From Streptomyces aquilus (GTDB lineage Bacteria > Actinomycetota > Actinomycetes > Streptomycetales > Streptomycetaceae): 64,000 bases of DNA. Made by a program: the position numbers and the translations under genes. Positions 1 through 8,848 of the stretch are shown here, piece by piece. Within the stretch, counting starts at the first letter, position 1. Every line of letters starts with the position of its first letter. The notes beneath the pieces were generated by a model. That model did no database searches. It was not told the DNA's origin and saw nothing but the letters and a program-made list of their open reading frames with translations. Where the stretch lies: positions 1,302,001 to 1,366,000 of the forward strand of contig NZ_CP034463.1 of NCBI RefSeq assembly GCF_003955715.1, in the 5' to 3' direction.

Positions 1-1
1 C

Positions 2-427
2 GCCGATGCGCGGCGCGCCATGGACGACATGCCGATGGAGGGCACCGACTACGGCACGGTCGTGTGGGACGTCGAGCGCGTGGTCGCGGCCGCCGAGGCG
101 GTCGCGCGGCGCGGGGAGCTGCTGCACACCGTCGCCGCGGTCGACAGGGGGGACGGGTCGATCGTCGGCTTCTCGGAACTGGTGGTGCCCGGTGACGGAC
201 TCGGCGACGGCCAGCACTACGGCACGGCCGTCCTGCCGGAACACCGCGGCCGGGGCCTGGCCCGCTGGATGAAGGCGACGTCGATCCGCCGGGCCCGCGA
301 GCGGCACCCGGACCTCGCCGGGCTCCTCACCGACACCGCGGACAGCAACGCGCCGATGCTCGCGGTCAACGCGGCCCTCGGCTACGTACCCACGCACAAG
401 GCGGTGGAGTACCAGCTGGACCTCTGA
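2..427 (+). CDS. GNAT-family N-acetyltransferase, C-terminal part (5' end outside window)
   Basis: The frame is open to the left window edge, so the true start lies outside. The visible 141 residues include a GNAT acetyl-CoA-binding signature (AVLPEHRGRGLARWMK) and a C-terminal segment with TADSNAPMLAVNAALGY, the usual 'N..M..vN..LGF' motif of two-domain GNAT proteins. An internal ATG at 20 has no convincing ribosome binding site and would delete the first GNAT half, so I treat this as a fragment. The substrate cannot be told. It converges on the next gene across a small hairpin. Confidence 0.8.
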   Translation, partial: ADARRAMDDMPMEGTDYGTVVWDVERVVAAAEAVARRGELLHTVAAVDRGDGSIVGFSELVVPGDGLGDGQHYGTAVLPEHRGRGLARWMKATSIRRARERHPDLAGLLTDTADSNAPMLAVNAALGYVPTHKAVEYQLDL

Positions 428-434
428 AAGGCTC

Positions 435-455
435 TCCCTCCTGGAAGGGGAGGGA
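435..455. terminator. Candidate bidirectional terminator hairpin
   Basis: A perfect 7-bp inverted repeat (TCCCTCC / GGAGGGA, 7-nt loop) lies in the 37-bp gap between two convergent genes. There is no T-tract, as is usual in Streptomyces. Confidence 0.4.
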
Positions 456-464
456 TCTCCTGGC

Positions 465-1403
465 TCAGGCCGCCGCCCGCAACGCCGCCAGACCCTCCCG
501 AGCCGACGGGTACACCGGCGTCCAGCCCAGCTCCCGCTCCGCCTTCGCGAGGGACACCCGCAAGGTCGACGCCATGATCGCGTGGGCGTACGACATCGGA
601 CGCATCATCCACAGCGGCACGGGCAGCGGCTTCGGGAGCCCGAACTCCTCCGCCACGGCGAGGAGATGGGCGCGGAACCCGAGGGGTGTGCGGTCGGCGA
701 TGTTGTAGGCCTGGCCGGGGCGGCCGTGCTCGACGGCGGCGACCATCGCGCGGGCCGCGTCGGTCAGCTCGACCCAGGGGACGACGTGGCCGTGGTCGGC
801 GGGGGCGGGCAGTTGCCGCCTGCGCAGCATGGGCAGGAGGTTCTCGGTGCCGCCGGGGCCGTAGAACGCGCCGTAGCGCAGGGCCACGCCTTCCAGACCG
901 GGGGCCTCGAAGGTCAGCCGCTCCTTGGTGCGCATCCCGGCGAGGTGCCGTTCGAACTCCGGGTTCGTGCCGCGCGGGCCGAAGGCGTCGTCCTCGGCGA
1001 GCTCCCGGTCGCCGTGGTCGCCGTAGCCGTATCCGAAGACCATCGACTCCGCGACGAAGCGGCGGGCGCCGGTCGCGTGCGCCGCCTCGATCAGATGGGC
1101 GGTGCCCTCGATGCGCAGCGCGTCGGTGGCGTACATGTCGCGGTGGCGCAGGGGCGGCTTGCTCAGGGCCGTCACGGCGTGGATCACCGTGTCGAAGTGG
1201 TGACCGTCGACGGCGCGGAGCACGGCGTCGCGGTCCATGAGGTCGGCCCGCACGCCGTTGTCCCGGCCGCGGCCGAGGCCCGTGACCTTGTGCCCGGCCT
1301 CGGTCAGAGCGCGCGTGATGTGCCGGCCGAGGACGCCACTGGCACCCGCGAGCAGGATGCTCTGGCTCTGGTTGTTGCTGGGTTCGCTCCGGTTCGTCGT
1401 CAT
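465..1403 (-). CDS. NAD(P)-dependent epimerase/dehydratase family protein (extended SDR)
   Basis: 312 residues with a Rossmann fold at the N terminus: the dinucleotide motif GASGVLGRH is near residue 19, followed by a beta-alpha pattern typical of extended short-chain dehydrogenases/NDP-sugar epimerases. A 'VALRYGAFYGPGG' segment matches the family's 'LR....YGPG' motif near residue 190. The expected catalytic YxxxK is not visible; where it should lie the chain reads HLAGMRTKER, with Lys but no Tyr four residues before it. It could be a redox-inactive or atypical member acting on a small metabolite. ATG start with GC-rich leader; no obvious operon partner. Confidence 0.8.
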   Translation of the reverse strand: MTTNRSEPSNNQSQSILLAGASGVLGRHITRALTEAGHKVTGLGRGRDNGVRADLMDRDAVLRAVDGHHFDTVIHAVTALSKPPLRHRDMYATDALRIEGTAHLIEAAHATGARRFVAESMVFGYGYGDHGDRELAEDDAFGPRGTNPEFERHLAGMRTKERLTFEAPGLEGVALRYGAFYGPGGTENLLPMLRRRQLPAPADHGHVVPWVELTDAARAMVAAVEHGRPGQAYNIADRTPLGFRAHLLAVAEEFGLPKPLPVPLWMMRPMSYAHAIMASTLRVSLAKAERELGWTPVYPSAREGLAALRAAA

Positions 1404-1459
1404 GACTCTGCGACGGATCGGGCGGGCACCGGCGTGACATCCCGTCCGCGTGCGCTACG

Positions 1460-2236
1460 TCACGGTGTGTACAGGTACGGCGTCGTCGTGGTCAGTGGTT
1501 CGAAGCCGAGGCGTTCCAGGATGGGGCGGCTGGTGCTCATGGCGTCGACCTGGAGGTAGCGGTAACCGCGTTCGGCGGCCTCGCGGGCCCGCAGGGCCAC
1601 CAGGGCGCGGTAGATGCCGCGACCACGCCAGGCCTCGACGGTTCCGCCGCCCCAGAGGCCGGCGAACCGGGTGCCGGGGACCAGCTCCATCCGGGCCGCG
1701 CTGACCGGGGTGTCCCCGTCCAGGGCGAGGACGGCGACCACGGTGTCGGGCTCGGCGGTGAGCTGGGCCAGCAGCTGGTGGCGCAGCCGGGTGCTGTCGG
1801 TGCCGAAGGCCGCCTCGTGCACGTCGGCCACGAGGTCGACACCGGCCTGGTCGGTGACGGGCAGGACGCGGATGCCCTCGGGCGGCTCGGCGTCCAGGGT
1901 GAGGTCGTTGACCTCACCGATCATCAGGGTCTCCTCGGGCTGCGGAGTGAACCCCGCCGACCGGAGCCGCTGTCCGAGGTCCACGGGCAGGTCGTGGCCG
2001 TAGAGCTTCCACTCGAACTCGTGACCGAGCCCGGAGTAGTACGCGATCTGCTCGGCGATCGCGGCGTCCGCGCTGCCGGCGTCCAGGTCGGACCACACCA
2101 CGCCGTTCCAGCCCTGCGCGGTGGAGACCTGCCGGACCACCTTCCCCGTCCGTTCGATCCGGGACTCCGGACTGTCCGGCTGCGCGCCCTCGCGCATGTC
2201 CCGGTCGTACAGGGCGAGCACCGCGTCATGATCCAT
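1460..2236 (-). CDS. GNAT-family N-acetyltransferase
   Basis: 258 residues beginning MDHDAVLALYDRDM. The start is the ATG at 2236, preceded by GGAG 9 nt upstream; the open frame runs much further upstream but only as antisense to the divergent deaminase gene. The C-terminal half is a GNAT domain: ELVPGTRFAGLWGGGTVEAWRGRGIYRALV holds the acetyl-CoA pyrophosphate-binding R/Q-x-x-G-x-G/A motif (RGRGIY), and ILERLGFEPL is the usual last strand. The N-terminal half resembles the divergent GNAT-like domain of two-domain acetyltransferases. Substrate unknown. Confidence 0.85.
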   Translation of the reverse strand: MDHDAVLALYDRDMREGAQPDSPESRIERTGKVVRQVSTAQGWNGVVWSDLDAGSADAAIAEQIAYYSGLGHEFEWKLYGHDLPVDLGQRLRSAGFTPQPEETLMIGEVNDLTLDAEPPEGIRVLPVTDQAGVDLVADVHEAAFGTDSTRLRHQLLAQLTAEPDTVVAVLALDGDTPVSAARMELVPGTRFAGLWGGGTVEAWRGRGIYRALVALRAREAAERGYRYLQVDAMSTSRPILERLGFEPLTTTTPYLYTP

Positions 2237-2336
2237 GGGTTCACTCCAGCACCAGGAGGCACCCGGGGCAACACCTTTACGGGCCATGATGTCCGGGAAC
2301 ATTCCGCAGCCGCCGGGTCGAGGAGGGCCGTACGCC

Positions 2337-2816
2337 ATGGTCGTGAAGGACGAGGAGCTGCCGTATCTGCGCCGCTGTGTGGAGCTGGCCGCCGAGGCGC
2401 TGGAGGCCGGGGACGAGCCGTTCGGCTCGGTCCTGGTGGGCGGGGACGGCGCGGTGCTCGCCGAGGACCACAACCGGGTCGCTTCGGGGGACCGCACCCG
2501 GCACCCCGAGTTCGAACTGGCGCGCTGGTCCGCGGCCCGCCTGACCCCCGAGGAGCGCGCGGCGGCGACCGTGTACACCTCCGGCGAGCACTGCCCGATG
2601 TGCGCCGCCGCGCATGCCTGGGTGGGTCTCGGCCGCATCGTGTACGCGGCCTCCTCCGAGCAACTGGTCGAGTGGCTCGGCCAGTTGGGCGTGCCCGCGG
2701 CTCCGGTGCGCGCCCTGCCGGTGCGGGAGGTGGCGCCGGACGTGGTGGTGGACGGGCCGGTGCCGGAGCTCACGGAGCAGGTGCACGCGCTGCACCGCCG
2801 CTTCCACGAGCGCTGA
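2337..2816 (+). CDS. Nucleoside deaminase (CMP/dCMP deaminase zinc-binding family)
   Basis: 159 residues. The zinc-dependent cytidine-deaminase-like fold is shown by H-P-E (first zinc ligand and catalytic Glu, in RTRHPEFELARW) and the second zinc motif CPMC (TSGEHCPMCAAAH). DEPFGSVLVGGDG matches the substrate-side 'PFGAVIV..G' segment of guanine/tRNA-adenosine deaminase relatives, so it may deaminate a purine or pyrimidine base. Two upstream in-frame ATGs exist, but the one at 2337 has a clear GAGGAGG 10 nt upstream. It is divergent from the GNAT gene and about 110 bp before the large c-di-GMP gene. Confidence 0.85.
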   Translation: MVVKDEELPYLRRCVELAAEALEAGDEPFGSVLVGGDGAVLAEDHNRVASGDRTRHPEFELARWSAARLTPEERAAATVYTSGEHCPMCAAAHAWVGLGRIVYAASSEQLVEWLGQLGVPAAPVRALPVREVAPDVVVDGPVPELTEQVHALHRRFHER

Positions 2817-2925
2817 GGCCCGTGGGGCTCGGGATGCAGCCGTCCGGGTGGGGTGCCTACGATCGGTAAGGATCCCGGACCAGGTAGGACGGCCCGGTCT
2901 CCGCCACAGGGGGAGGCGCTTGCCC

Positions 2926-5900
2926 TTGCTGCCGGCACATCGGCTGATGGCGGCCTACATCGCGGCGGTCGCCGTCGCCACCCTCGTCTATCTGACGGTT
3001 CCCAGCGCGCGTACGCCGTTGTGGGCCGTCATCGGACTCTCCGGTGTCGCCGCCGTACTCACCGGTAGCCGGCTGCACCGCCCCGCGCACCGCTGGCCCT
3101 GGTGGGTGCTCGCCGCCGGGCTGCTGACCTTCACCGCGGGCGACACGTACTACAACGTGATGGAGGACTACTTCGGCGCCTCCAACCCGTTCCCCTCCCC
3201 CGCGGACGCCTGCTACCTCGCCACCTACCCGCTCTTCGCGATCGGCCTGTCCGGCCTGGTCCGCTACCGGTGGTCGGGCCACGACCTGCCGAGCCTGCTC
3301 GACGCGCTCATCCTCACCAGCGGTCTCGCGCTGCCGGTGTGGGTGTACCTGGTGCAGCCGCTGACCGAGGTGGAGGGGCAGACCTGGCAGCAGCGGGCCA
3401 TCAGCATCGCCTACCCGCTCGGTGACGTGCTGGTCCTCGCCCTGCTGGCCCGGCTGCTCACCCCCAGCCCGGTGGACGGCCACAACCGGTCGGTGCAGCT
3501 GCTGTTCGTCGGCACCGCGACACTGCTGGGCTTCGACATCGCGTACGGCATCCTCCAGCTGAACTCCATGTGGGAGACCGGCACCCTGCTGGACACCGGG
3601 TGGATCGTCTTCTACACGGCGTGGGGACTGGCCGCCCTGCATCCGTCGATGGTGGCGCTGACCGCGGCCGTACCGCAGAAGGTGTCGCTGCTCCCCCGGC
3701 CGCGCCGGCTGCTCCTGCTGGCCGCCGCGACCCTCATCGCGCCCGCCGTCCTGCTCCACGAGGGGCTCACCGGCTCACCCCACCACGCCGCCGTGATCGC
3801 CGGCTTCTCCAGTGTGCTGTTCCTGCTGGTCATCCTGCGGCTGGCGGGCATCGTCGTGGTCCACCGCAAGGCGGTGGCGCGGGAGCTGGCACTGCGCCGG
3901 GCGGGGGCCTCGCTGGTCTCGGCGGTACGGCTGGAGGAGGTCGCCCGGTCCTGCGAGACGGCCGTCGACACCCTGCTCGGCCCCACGGTGCGCCACCGCA
4001 CCCGGCTGCTGCTCGCCGAGCGGGCCGCGGCGTTCACCCCCGACGGCAGCCGCATGATGTCCCGCGCCGAGATCGACGGCGTCCTCGCCGCCGGCTTCGG
4101 GGGGCTGCCCGCCGTCCTCGCCTGCCCGATGACACCGCCCGACCGGCCCGCGGCACAGATCCCGGGGGTGCTGCTGGTCGGCGGCCCGCCCCAGCCGCTG
4201 CACGAGACGCGGGCCTCCCTGGAGATCCTCGCCTCCCACGCGGGCCTGGCCGTCGAGCGCGTCGCGCTGCGCCAGGAGATCGTCCGCCGCGAGAACGAGG
4301 CCTACTTCCGTACGCTCGTGCGGAACACCTCCGACGTCATCCTGATCGTCGAGGACGACAACACCGTCCGCTACGCCAGCCCGTCCGCGGCCTCCGTCTT
4401 CGGCCACACGAACCTCGTCGGGGCCTCCCTGCCCGACCTGGTCGACCCGCGCGACCGCAACCGGGCGGCCCGGCAGCTCGACGCCGTACGGGAGAGCGGG
4501 CCACGGGCCACCCACGACCACTGGTGGGTGCGGCACCGGGACGGCCGGGTCGAGGTGGAGGTGCGGTGCAGCGACTTCCGCGACGAGCGCACGGTCGCCG
4601 GACTCGTGGTCACCCTGCGCGACGTGACCGAGCAGCGGCGCCTGGAGCACGAGCTGACCCAGCGGGCCTTCCACGACTCCCTGACCGGCCTGCCCAACCG
4701 GACCCTGCTGCTGGAGCGCATCGAGCGGGCCCTGCTGCGCGGCCGCCGCGAGTCCTCCCTGACCTGCCTGCTCTTCATCGACCTGGACGACTTCAAGCTG
4801 GTCAACGACACCCTCGGGCACTCGGCGGGCGACCATCTGCTGATGGCCGTCGGCAGCCGGCTGTCCAAGGCGCTGCGGCGCACCGACACGGCGGCCCGGC
4901 TCGGCGGCGACGAGTTCGCGGTGCTGATGGAGGACGCGCGCGAGCCGCTGGACGCGGAGCTGCTGGCGGCACAGGTGATCCAGACGCTGACCCGGCCGTT
5001 CGTGCTCGGCGAGGAGTCGGTGACCGTCTCCGCGAGCGTCGGGGTGGCCACGGCCCGGGACAGCACCGACGCGGAGGAACTGCTGGGCCACGCCGACCTG
5101 GCGCTGTACGCGGCGAAGGCGGCCGGCAAGCGGCAGTGGCGGCGCTTCCAGCCACTGCTGCACAGCCGCATGGTCGAGCGGCACGACCTCCAGAGCCGGC
5201 TCGCCCAGGCGGTCGCCGGAAAGGAGTTCGCGCTGCGCTACCAGCCCGTCGTGGACATCACCGCGGGCGAGGTGGTCGGCTTCGAGGCGCTGGTGCGCTG
5301 GCCGTCCCCGCGCCGCCGGCCGGTGTCGCCGGAGCAGTTCATCTCGCTGGCCGAGGAGACCGGACACATCGCGGTGCTGGGCTCCTGGGTGCTGGAGAAC
5401 GCGGTCCAGGACATCGCGGGCCTGCAACGGCTGCCGCGGCCGGGCGAGCCGCCATACGTCAGCGTCAACGTCTCCGCCCGGCAGTTCCGCGACGCCGGTT
5501 TCGTCGACCAGGTCGGCGAGGCGCTCAGGACGCCCGGGCTGGCGCCGGGGTCACTCCAACTGGAGCTCACCGAGACGCTGTTGCTGCGTCACGACATCCA
5601 GATCCAGGGAGTGCTCCAGGCGCTCAAGGAGCTGGGCGTGCACATCGCCGTGGACGACTTCGGCACCGGCTTCTCCTCGCTGCGCTATCTGCGGGACTTC
5701 CCGATCGACGTGCTGAAGATCGACAAGACGTTCATCGACGACATCACACGCGACCCGCAGCAGGTCGCGCTCGTCGAGGGCATCGTGCGCATCGCCGACA
5801 CGCTCGGGATGCAGGTGATCGCCGAGGGGATCGAGGAGCCCGGGCAGCGGGACCTGCTGGCGGGGATGGGGTGCCGGTTCGGGCAGGGCTATCTGTTCGC

Positions 5901-7230
5901 CCGGCCGATGACGGTGCAGCAGAGCGAACGGGTACTGCGGGAGCCGGAAGGCGTCCGGAGCGCGACCGCCGGCAACGGGGCGCCCGCCGCCGGGAAGACG
6001 CCGGTGCGGGGTGAACGGGCGGTGCGCTGGGCCGACCTGGAGCATCTGCGGCGTACCAGCCTGATGAGCGACGCGGTCCTCGACGAGGTGCGGGGCCGGC
6101 ACATCCGCAGCCGCGGCCACTGGCTGATCGACTTCGCGTCCTGCAACTACCTCGGCTTCGACTGGGACCCGGAGATCGCCGCCCGCATCGAGCCCATGGT
6201 GCGCCGATGGGGCACCCACCCGAGCTGGTCGCGGCTCATCGGCAGCCCGCGGCCTTACCCCGAGATCGAGGAGCGGCTGGCCGAACTCCTGGGCGCCCCC
6301 GACACGTTGCTGCTGCCGACGCTCACCCTCATCCACTCCTCCGTCATCCCGGTGCTCGCCGAGGGCGGCCATGTCCTCGTCGAGGCGGCCGCGCACCGGA
6401 CCGTGTACGACGGGTGCGTCGCCGCCCGCGGCCAGGGCGCCACCCTGCGCCGCTTCCACGCCGAACGTCCCGAGGAACTGGACGCGTTGCTCGCCGCGGT
6501 GCCCGGCAGCGGCCCCCGCCTGGTGTGCCTCGACGGCGTCAACAGCATGAGCGGCAACGTGCCCGACCTGCCCGCGCTGGCGGCCGTGTGCCGCAGCCGG
6601 GGCGCGACGCTCTACGTGGACGACGCGCACGGCTTCGGGGTGCTCGGCGAGCGCGGCCCCGACGAGAGCTGCCCGTACGGTTCGCGCGGCAACGGCGTGC
6701 TGCGGCACACCGGGGAGACGTACGACGGGATCGTCCTCACCGCCGGTTTCTCCAAGGCGTACTCCTCGCTGCTGGCCTTCCTCGCGCTGCCGACCGGGCT
6801 CAAGGAGCGGCTCAAGACGGCCGCGGCCCCCTATCTGTACTCGGGACCGTCGCCGACCGCGTCCCTCGCGACCGTGCTGGCCGGTCTGGACGTCAACGAG
6901 CGTCGCGGTGACGTCATACGGGCCGAGCTGTACCGCAAGACGGTCCGGGTGCTCGACCATCTCGACGACCTGGAGGTGCTGACCCTCAACAGGGACCGGC
7001 TGCCCATCGTGGAGATCCCGCTGGCGGACCCGTCCGACCTCGACGCGGTCGCCGCGTTCCTGTGGGAGGAGGGCATCTACGTGACCCTCGCCGCCTATCC
7101 CCTCGTCCCCCGTGACCGGGTCGGTTTCCGCGTCCAGATCACGGCGCTCAACTCCGACGAGGACATCGAGCGGCTCACGGCGACGCTGTCGCGGCTGGCC
7201 GCCAGGTTCCGGCTGCGGTCGAAGGGGTGA
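2926..7230 (+). CDS. Membrane PAS-GGDEF-EAL c-di-GMP protein fused to an alpha-oxoamine synthase domain
   Basis: A single uninterrupted 1434-residue protein. Residues 1-310 hold about eight hydrophobic segments (membrane sensor). A linker leads to a PAS domain (about 457-572), an intact diguanylate cyclase (GGDEF at 660-664), and an intact phosphodiesterase (EAL at 787-789, with DDFGTGFSSLRYL). After a low-complexity linker (about 993-1030) comes a full PLP-dependent alpha-oxoamine synthase domain like 8-amino-7-oxononanoate synthase or CqsA: DDAHGFGVLGERG for the cofactor Asp/His and Lys1277 in GFSKAYSS as the probable Schiff-base lysine. c-di-GMP enzymes and AONS enzymes are normally separate. 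Start chosen at TTG 2926, 9 nt after GGGAGG; ATG 2947 is the alternative. The following methyltransferase is probably translationally linked. Confidence 0.85.
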   Translation: MLPAHRLMAAYIAAVAVATLVYLTVPSARTPLWAVIGLSGVAAVLTGSRLHRPAHRWPWWVLAAGLLTFTAGDTYYNVMEDYFGASNPFPSPADACYLATYPLFAIGLSGLVRYRWSGHDLPSLLDALILTSGLALPVWVYLVQPLTEVEGQTWQQRAISIAYPLGDVLVLALLARLLTPSPVDGHNRSVQLLFVGTATLLGFDIAYGILQLNSMWETGTLLDTGWIVFYTAWGLAALHPSMVALTAAVPQKVSLLPRPRRLLLLAAATLIAPAVLLHEGLTGSPHHAAVIAGFSSVLFLLVILRLAGIVVVHRKAVARELALRRAGASLVSAVRLEEVARSCETAVDTLLGPTVRHRTRLLLAERAAAFTPDGSRMMSRAEIDGVLAAGFGGLPAVLACPMTPPDRPAAQIPGVLLVGGPPQPLHETRASLEILASHAGLAVERVALRQEIVRRENEAYFRTLVRNTSDVILIVEDDNTVRYASPSAASVFGHTNLVGASLPDLVDPRDRNRAARQLDAVRESGPRATHDHWWVRHRDGRVEVEVRCSDFRDERTVAGLVVTLRDVTEQRRLEHELTQRAFHDSLTGLPNRTLLLERIERALLRGRRESSLTCLLFIDLDDFKLVNDTLGHSAGDHLLMAVGSRLSKALRRTDTAARLGGDEFAVLMEDAREPLDAELLAAQVIQTLTRPFVLGEESVTVSASVGVATARDSTDAEELLGHADLALYAAKAAGKRQWRRFQPLLHSRMVERHDLQSRLAQAVAGKEFALRYQPVVDITAGEVVGFEALVRWPSPRRRPVSPEQFISLAEETGHIAVLGSWVLENAVQDIAGLQRLPRPGEPPYVSVNVSARQFRDAGFVDQVGEALRTPGLAPGSLQLELTETLLLRHDIQIQGVLQALKELGVHIAVDDFGTGFSSLRYLRDFPIDVLKIDKTFIDDITRDPQQVALVEGIVRIADTLGMQVIAEGIEEPGQRDLLAGMGCRFGQGYLFARPMTVQQSERVLREPEGVRSATAGNGAPAAGKTPVRGERAVRWADLEHLRRTSLMSDAVLDEVRGRHIRSRGHWLIDFASCNYLGFDWDPEIAARIEPMVRRWGTHPSWSRLIGSPRPYPEIEERLAELLGAPDTLLLPTLTLIHSSVIPVLAEGGHVLVEAAAHRTVYDGCVAARGQGATLRRFHAERPEELDALLAAVPGSGPRLVCLDGVNSMSGNVPDLPALAAVCRSRGATLYVDDAHGFGVLGERGPDESCPYGSRGNGVLRHTGETYDGIVLTAGFSKAYSSLLAFLALPTGLKERLKTAAAPYLYSGPSPTASLATVLAGLDVNERRGDVIRAELYRKTVRVLDHLDDLEVLTLNRDRLPIVEIPLADPSDLDAVAAFLWEEGIYVTLAAYPLVPRDRVGFRVQITALNSDEDIERLTATLSRLAARFRLRSKG

Positions 7231-7262
7231 GTGTCGGTGACGGCCCAAGAGGTGAGTGGGTG

Positions 7263-7997
7263 ATGACGACGCACAACGACGACGTGGACTGGGACCGTTG
7301 GCCGGTCGCGGACTACCTCGCGGAGAACTACCGCGAGCTGCACCCCTCGGACGCCGCCGTCATCGCCCACCACTCGGCCTTCTACCGCCGCTTCGCACCG
7401 GGCGAGATCGCGCGGTCGGTGGAGTTCGGCGCGGGACCCAATCTCTACCCGCTGATCCTCGCGTCGGCCGCCAGCCGCCGCATCGAGGCCGTCGAGGCGG
7501 GCGCCGGCAACATCGCCTACCTGGAGCGGCAGATCCTGTGCGGGCCGGAGGCGAGCTGGCTGCCCTTCCACGCGTTGTGCCGACGCCTCAACCCCGACCT
7601 GCCCGCCACGCTGGCCAGGTCGCTCGCGCCCGTGCACGTGGTCCACCAGGACGTCCGCGCCCTCGAACGGGGCGGATACGGGCTGGCGTCGATGCACTTC
7701 GTCGCGGAGGGGGCCACCGAGGACCGTGAGGAGTTCGCGGACTTCTGCCGCGCGTTCGTGCGGTGCGTCGCGCCGGGCGGGAGTCTGGTGGCGGCGTTCA
7801 TGGAGAACTTGCCGACGTACCGGATCGGGCCGGCGTCGCGGTGGCCGGGCTGCCCCGTGGACCCGGCGACCGTGAGGGCCGTATTCGCTCCGCTGACCGT
7901 CGAATTGACGGTCCATCACATCGATTCCGATCCGACGCTGCCGGACTACGGGGACTCGGGGATGGTGCTCCTGACGGCTACCGTGGCGGCTCGGTGA
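7263..7997 (+). CDS. SAM-dependent methyltransferase-like protein
   Basis: 244 residues. Near residue 55 VEFGAGPNLYPLILA is a class I SAM-binding motif I, and RRIEAVEAGAGNIAYLERQI is motif II-like. LASMHFVAEGATEDREEFADFC and VRCVAPGGSLVAAFMENL fit the post-motif strands. It resembles the NNMT/PNMT-like methyltransferases of Streptomyces (the SCO2525-type family), from memory only. AAGAGG lies 10 nt before the ATG; GTG 7260 is an equal alternative. The gene begins 32 nt after the fusion gene, so it probably shares its transcript and may methylate a product of the oxoamine synthase. That link is inference. Confidence 0.75.
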   Translation: MTTHNDDVDWDRWPVADYLAENYRELHPSDAAVIAHHSAFYRRFAPGEIARSVEFGAGPNLYPLILASAASRRIEAVEAGAGNIAYLERQILCGPEASWLPFHALCRRLNPDLPATLARSLAPVHVVHQDVRALERGGYGLASMHFVAEGATEDREEFADFCRAFVRCVAPGGSLVAAFMENLPTYRIGPASRWPGCPVDPATVRAVFAPLTVELTVHHIDSDPTLPDYGDSGMVLLTATVAAR

Positions 7998-8110
7998 GCA
8001 CCGCGGAGGCCCCACCAACGGCTGTCGCAGCACCTCGGTGAGCACCGCGGAGGCCCCACCAACGGCTGTCGCAGCACCTCGGTGAGCGCGGCGGAGGCCC
8101 CGCCGGTCGC
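7991..8110. repeat. 44-bp tandem direct repeat, two exact copies plus a degenerate third
   Basis: Copies start at 7991, 8035 and 8079 with a 44-bp period. The first two are identical; the third diverges after about 15 bases. The first copy contains the stop codon of the methyltransferase gene, so the array forms its 3' untranslated region, between convergent genes. Confidence 0.9.
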
Positions 8111-8150
8111 CATTCCGGCAGGGTCTTCCGTCGTCCTCGCGGGAAGGGGG

Positions 8151-8798
8151 TCAGCGCTCCGCCCCGGGGCGGAACCGCCGGTACAGCGCCGCTCCGCCGA
8201 GCAGCAGCGCGGCACTGCCCGCCGCGGCCGGGAGCGTGAGATCGGTGCCGGTGTGGGCGAGGGAGGCCACGGGCTGCCGGGGCGCGGGCACGGTGGCCTT
8301 GGGGCCCGGGTGCGCCTTGGGCGGCACGGACGGCTTCGGGGCCGGGTGCCGCGGGGTCTCGCCGGGTGCGTCGCCGGGGGTGTTGACGGACTCGTTGCCG
8401 GTGGCCGGGTTGCCGACGCCGACCACGTTCACGCTGTTGCCCGTGATGTTCACGGGCAGGTGGACGGGGAGCTGGACGCCGTTGCCGGAGATCACGCCGG
8501 GCGAGTCCTGCTCGTCGCCCTGGGCCGTGGCGCCCGCGGGTGCCCCGGAGGCCGCCCCGCTCTCGTCGGCGCAGCTGTTGCCCGCGGCCGGGTTCAGGAG
8601 CCCCACCACGTTCACGGTGTTGCCGCACACGTCGACCGGTACGTGCACCGGCAGCTGGATCGTGTTGCCGGAGATCACCCCGGGCGAATCGGCCGCGGCA
8701 CCGTCCGCCGAGGAATCGGCGTACGCCGGCATCGACACAGCCATGGCGCCGGACACCGCGGCGACGGCGATCACACCGTTTCGGGTAACCCGTTTCAT
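8151..8798 (-). CDS. Long chaplin with two chaplin domains and sortase-sorting signal
   Basis: 215 residues: signal peptide (MKRVTRNGVIAVAAV...PAYA), two chaplin domains each with the 'SPGVISGN..QLPVH.PV' core, a Pro-rich spacer, a sortase motif LAHTG near residue 181, a hydrophobic helix (LTLPAAAGSAALLLGGAALY) and a basic tail. This is the architecture of ChpA/B/C, which are anchored to the wall by class E sortase and help form the amyloid rodlet layer of aerial hyphae. The first chaplin domain carries the Cys pair (DVCGNTV ... GNSCADE); the second has none (NITGNSV ... GNESV). A BldN-like promoter lies just upstream. Confidence 0.95.
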   Translation of the reverse strand: MKRVTRNGVIAVAAVSGAMAVSMPAYADSSADGAAADSPGVISGNTIQLPVHVPVDVCGNTVNVVGLLNPAAGNSCADESGAASGAPAGATAQGDEQDSPGVISGNGVQLPVHLPVNITGNSVNVVGVGNPATGNESVNTPGDAPGETPRHPAPKPSVPPKAHPGPKATVPAPRQPVASLAHTGTDLTLPAAAGSAALLLGGAALYRRFRPGAER

Positions 8799-8848
8799 AG
8801 GTTCCCTGCCTTCCAGACTTGGTCACGGGCAGTCGCCCGCACCGGATA

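Noticed and set aside
2237..2938. An upstream extension of the GNAT gene to about 2938
   Set aside because: It would run antisense through the deaminase gene; the ATG at 2236 has a proper ribosome binding site and the extension has no family resemblance.
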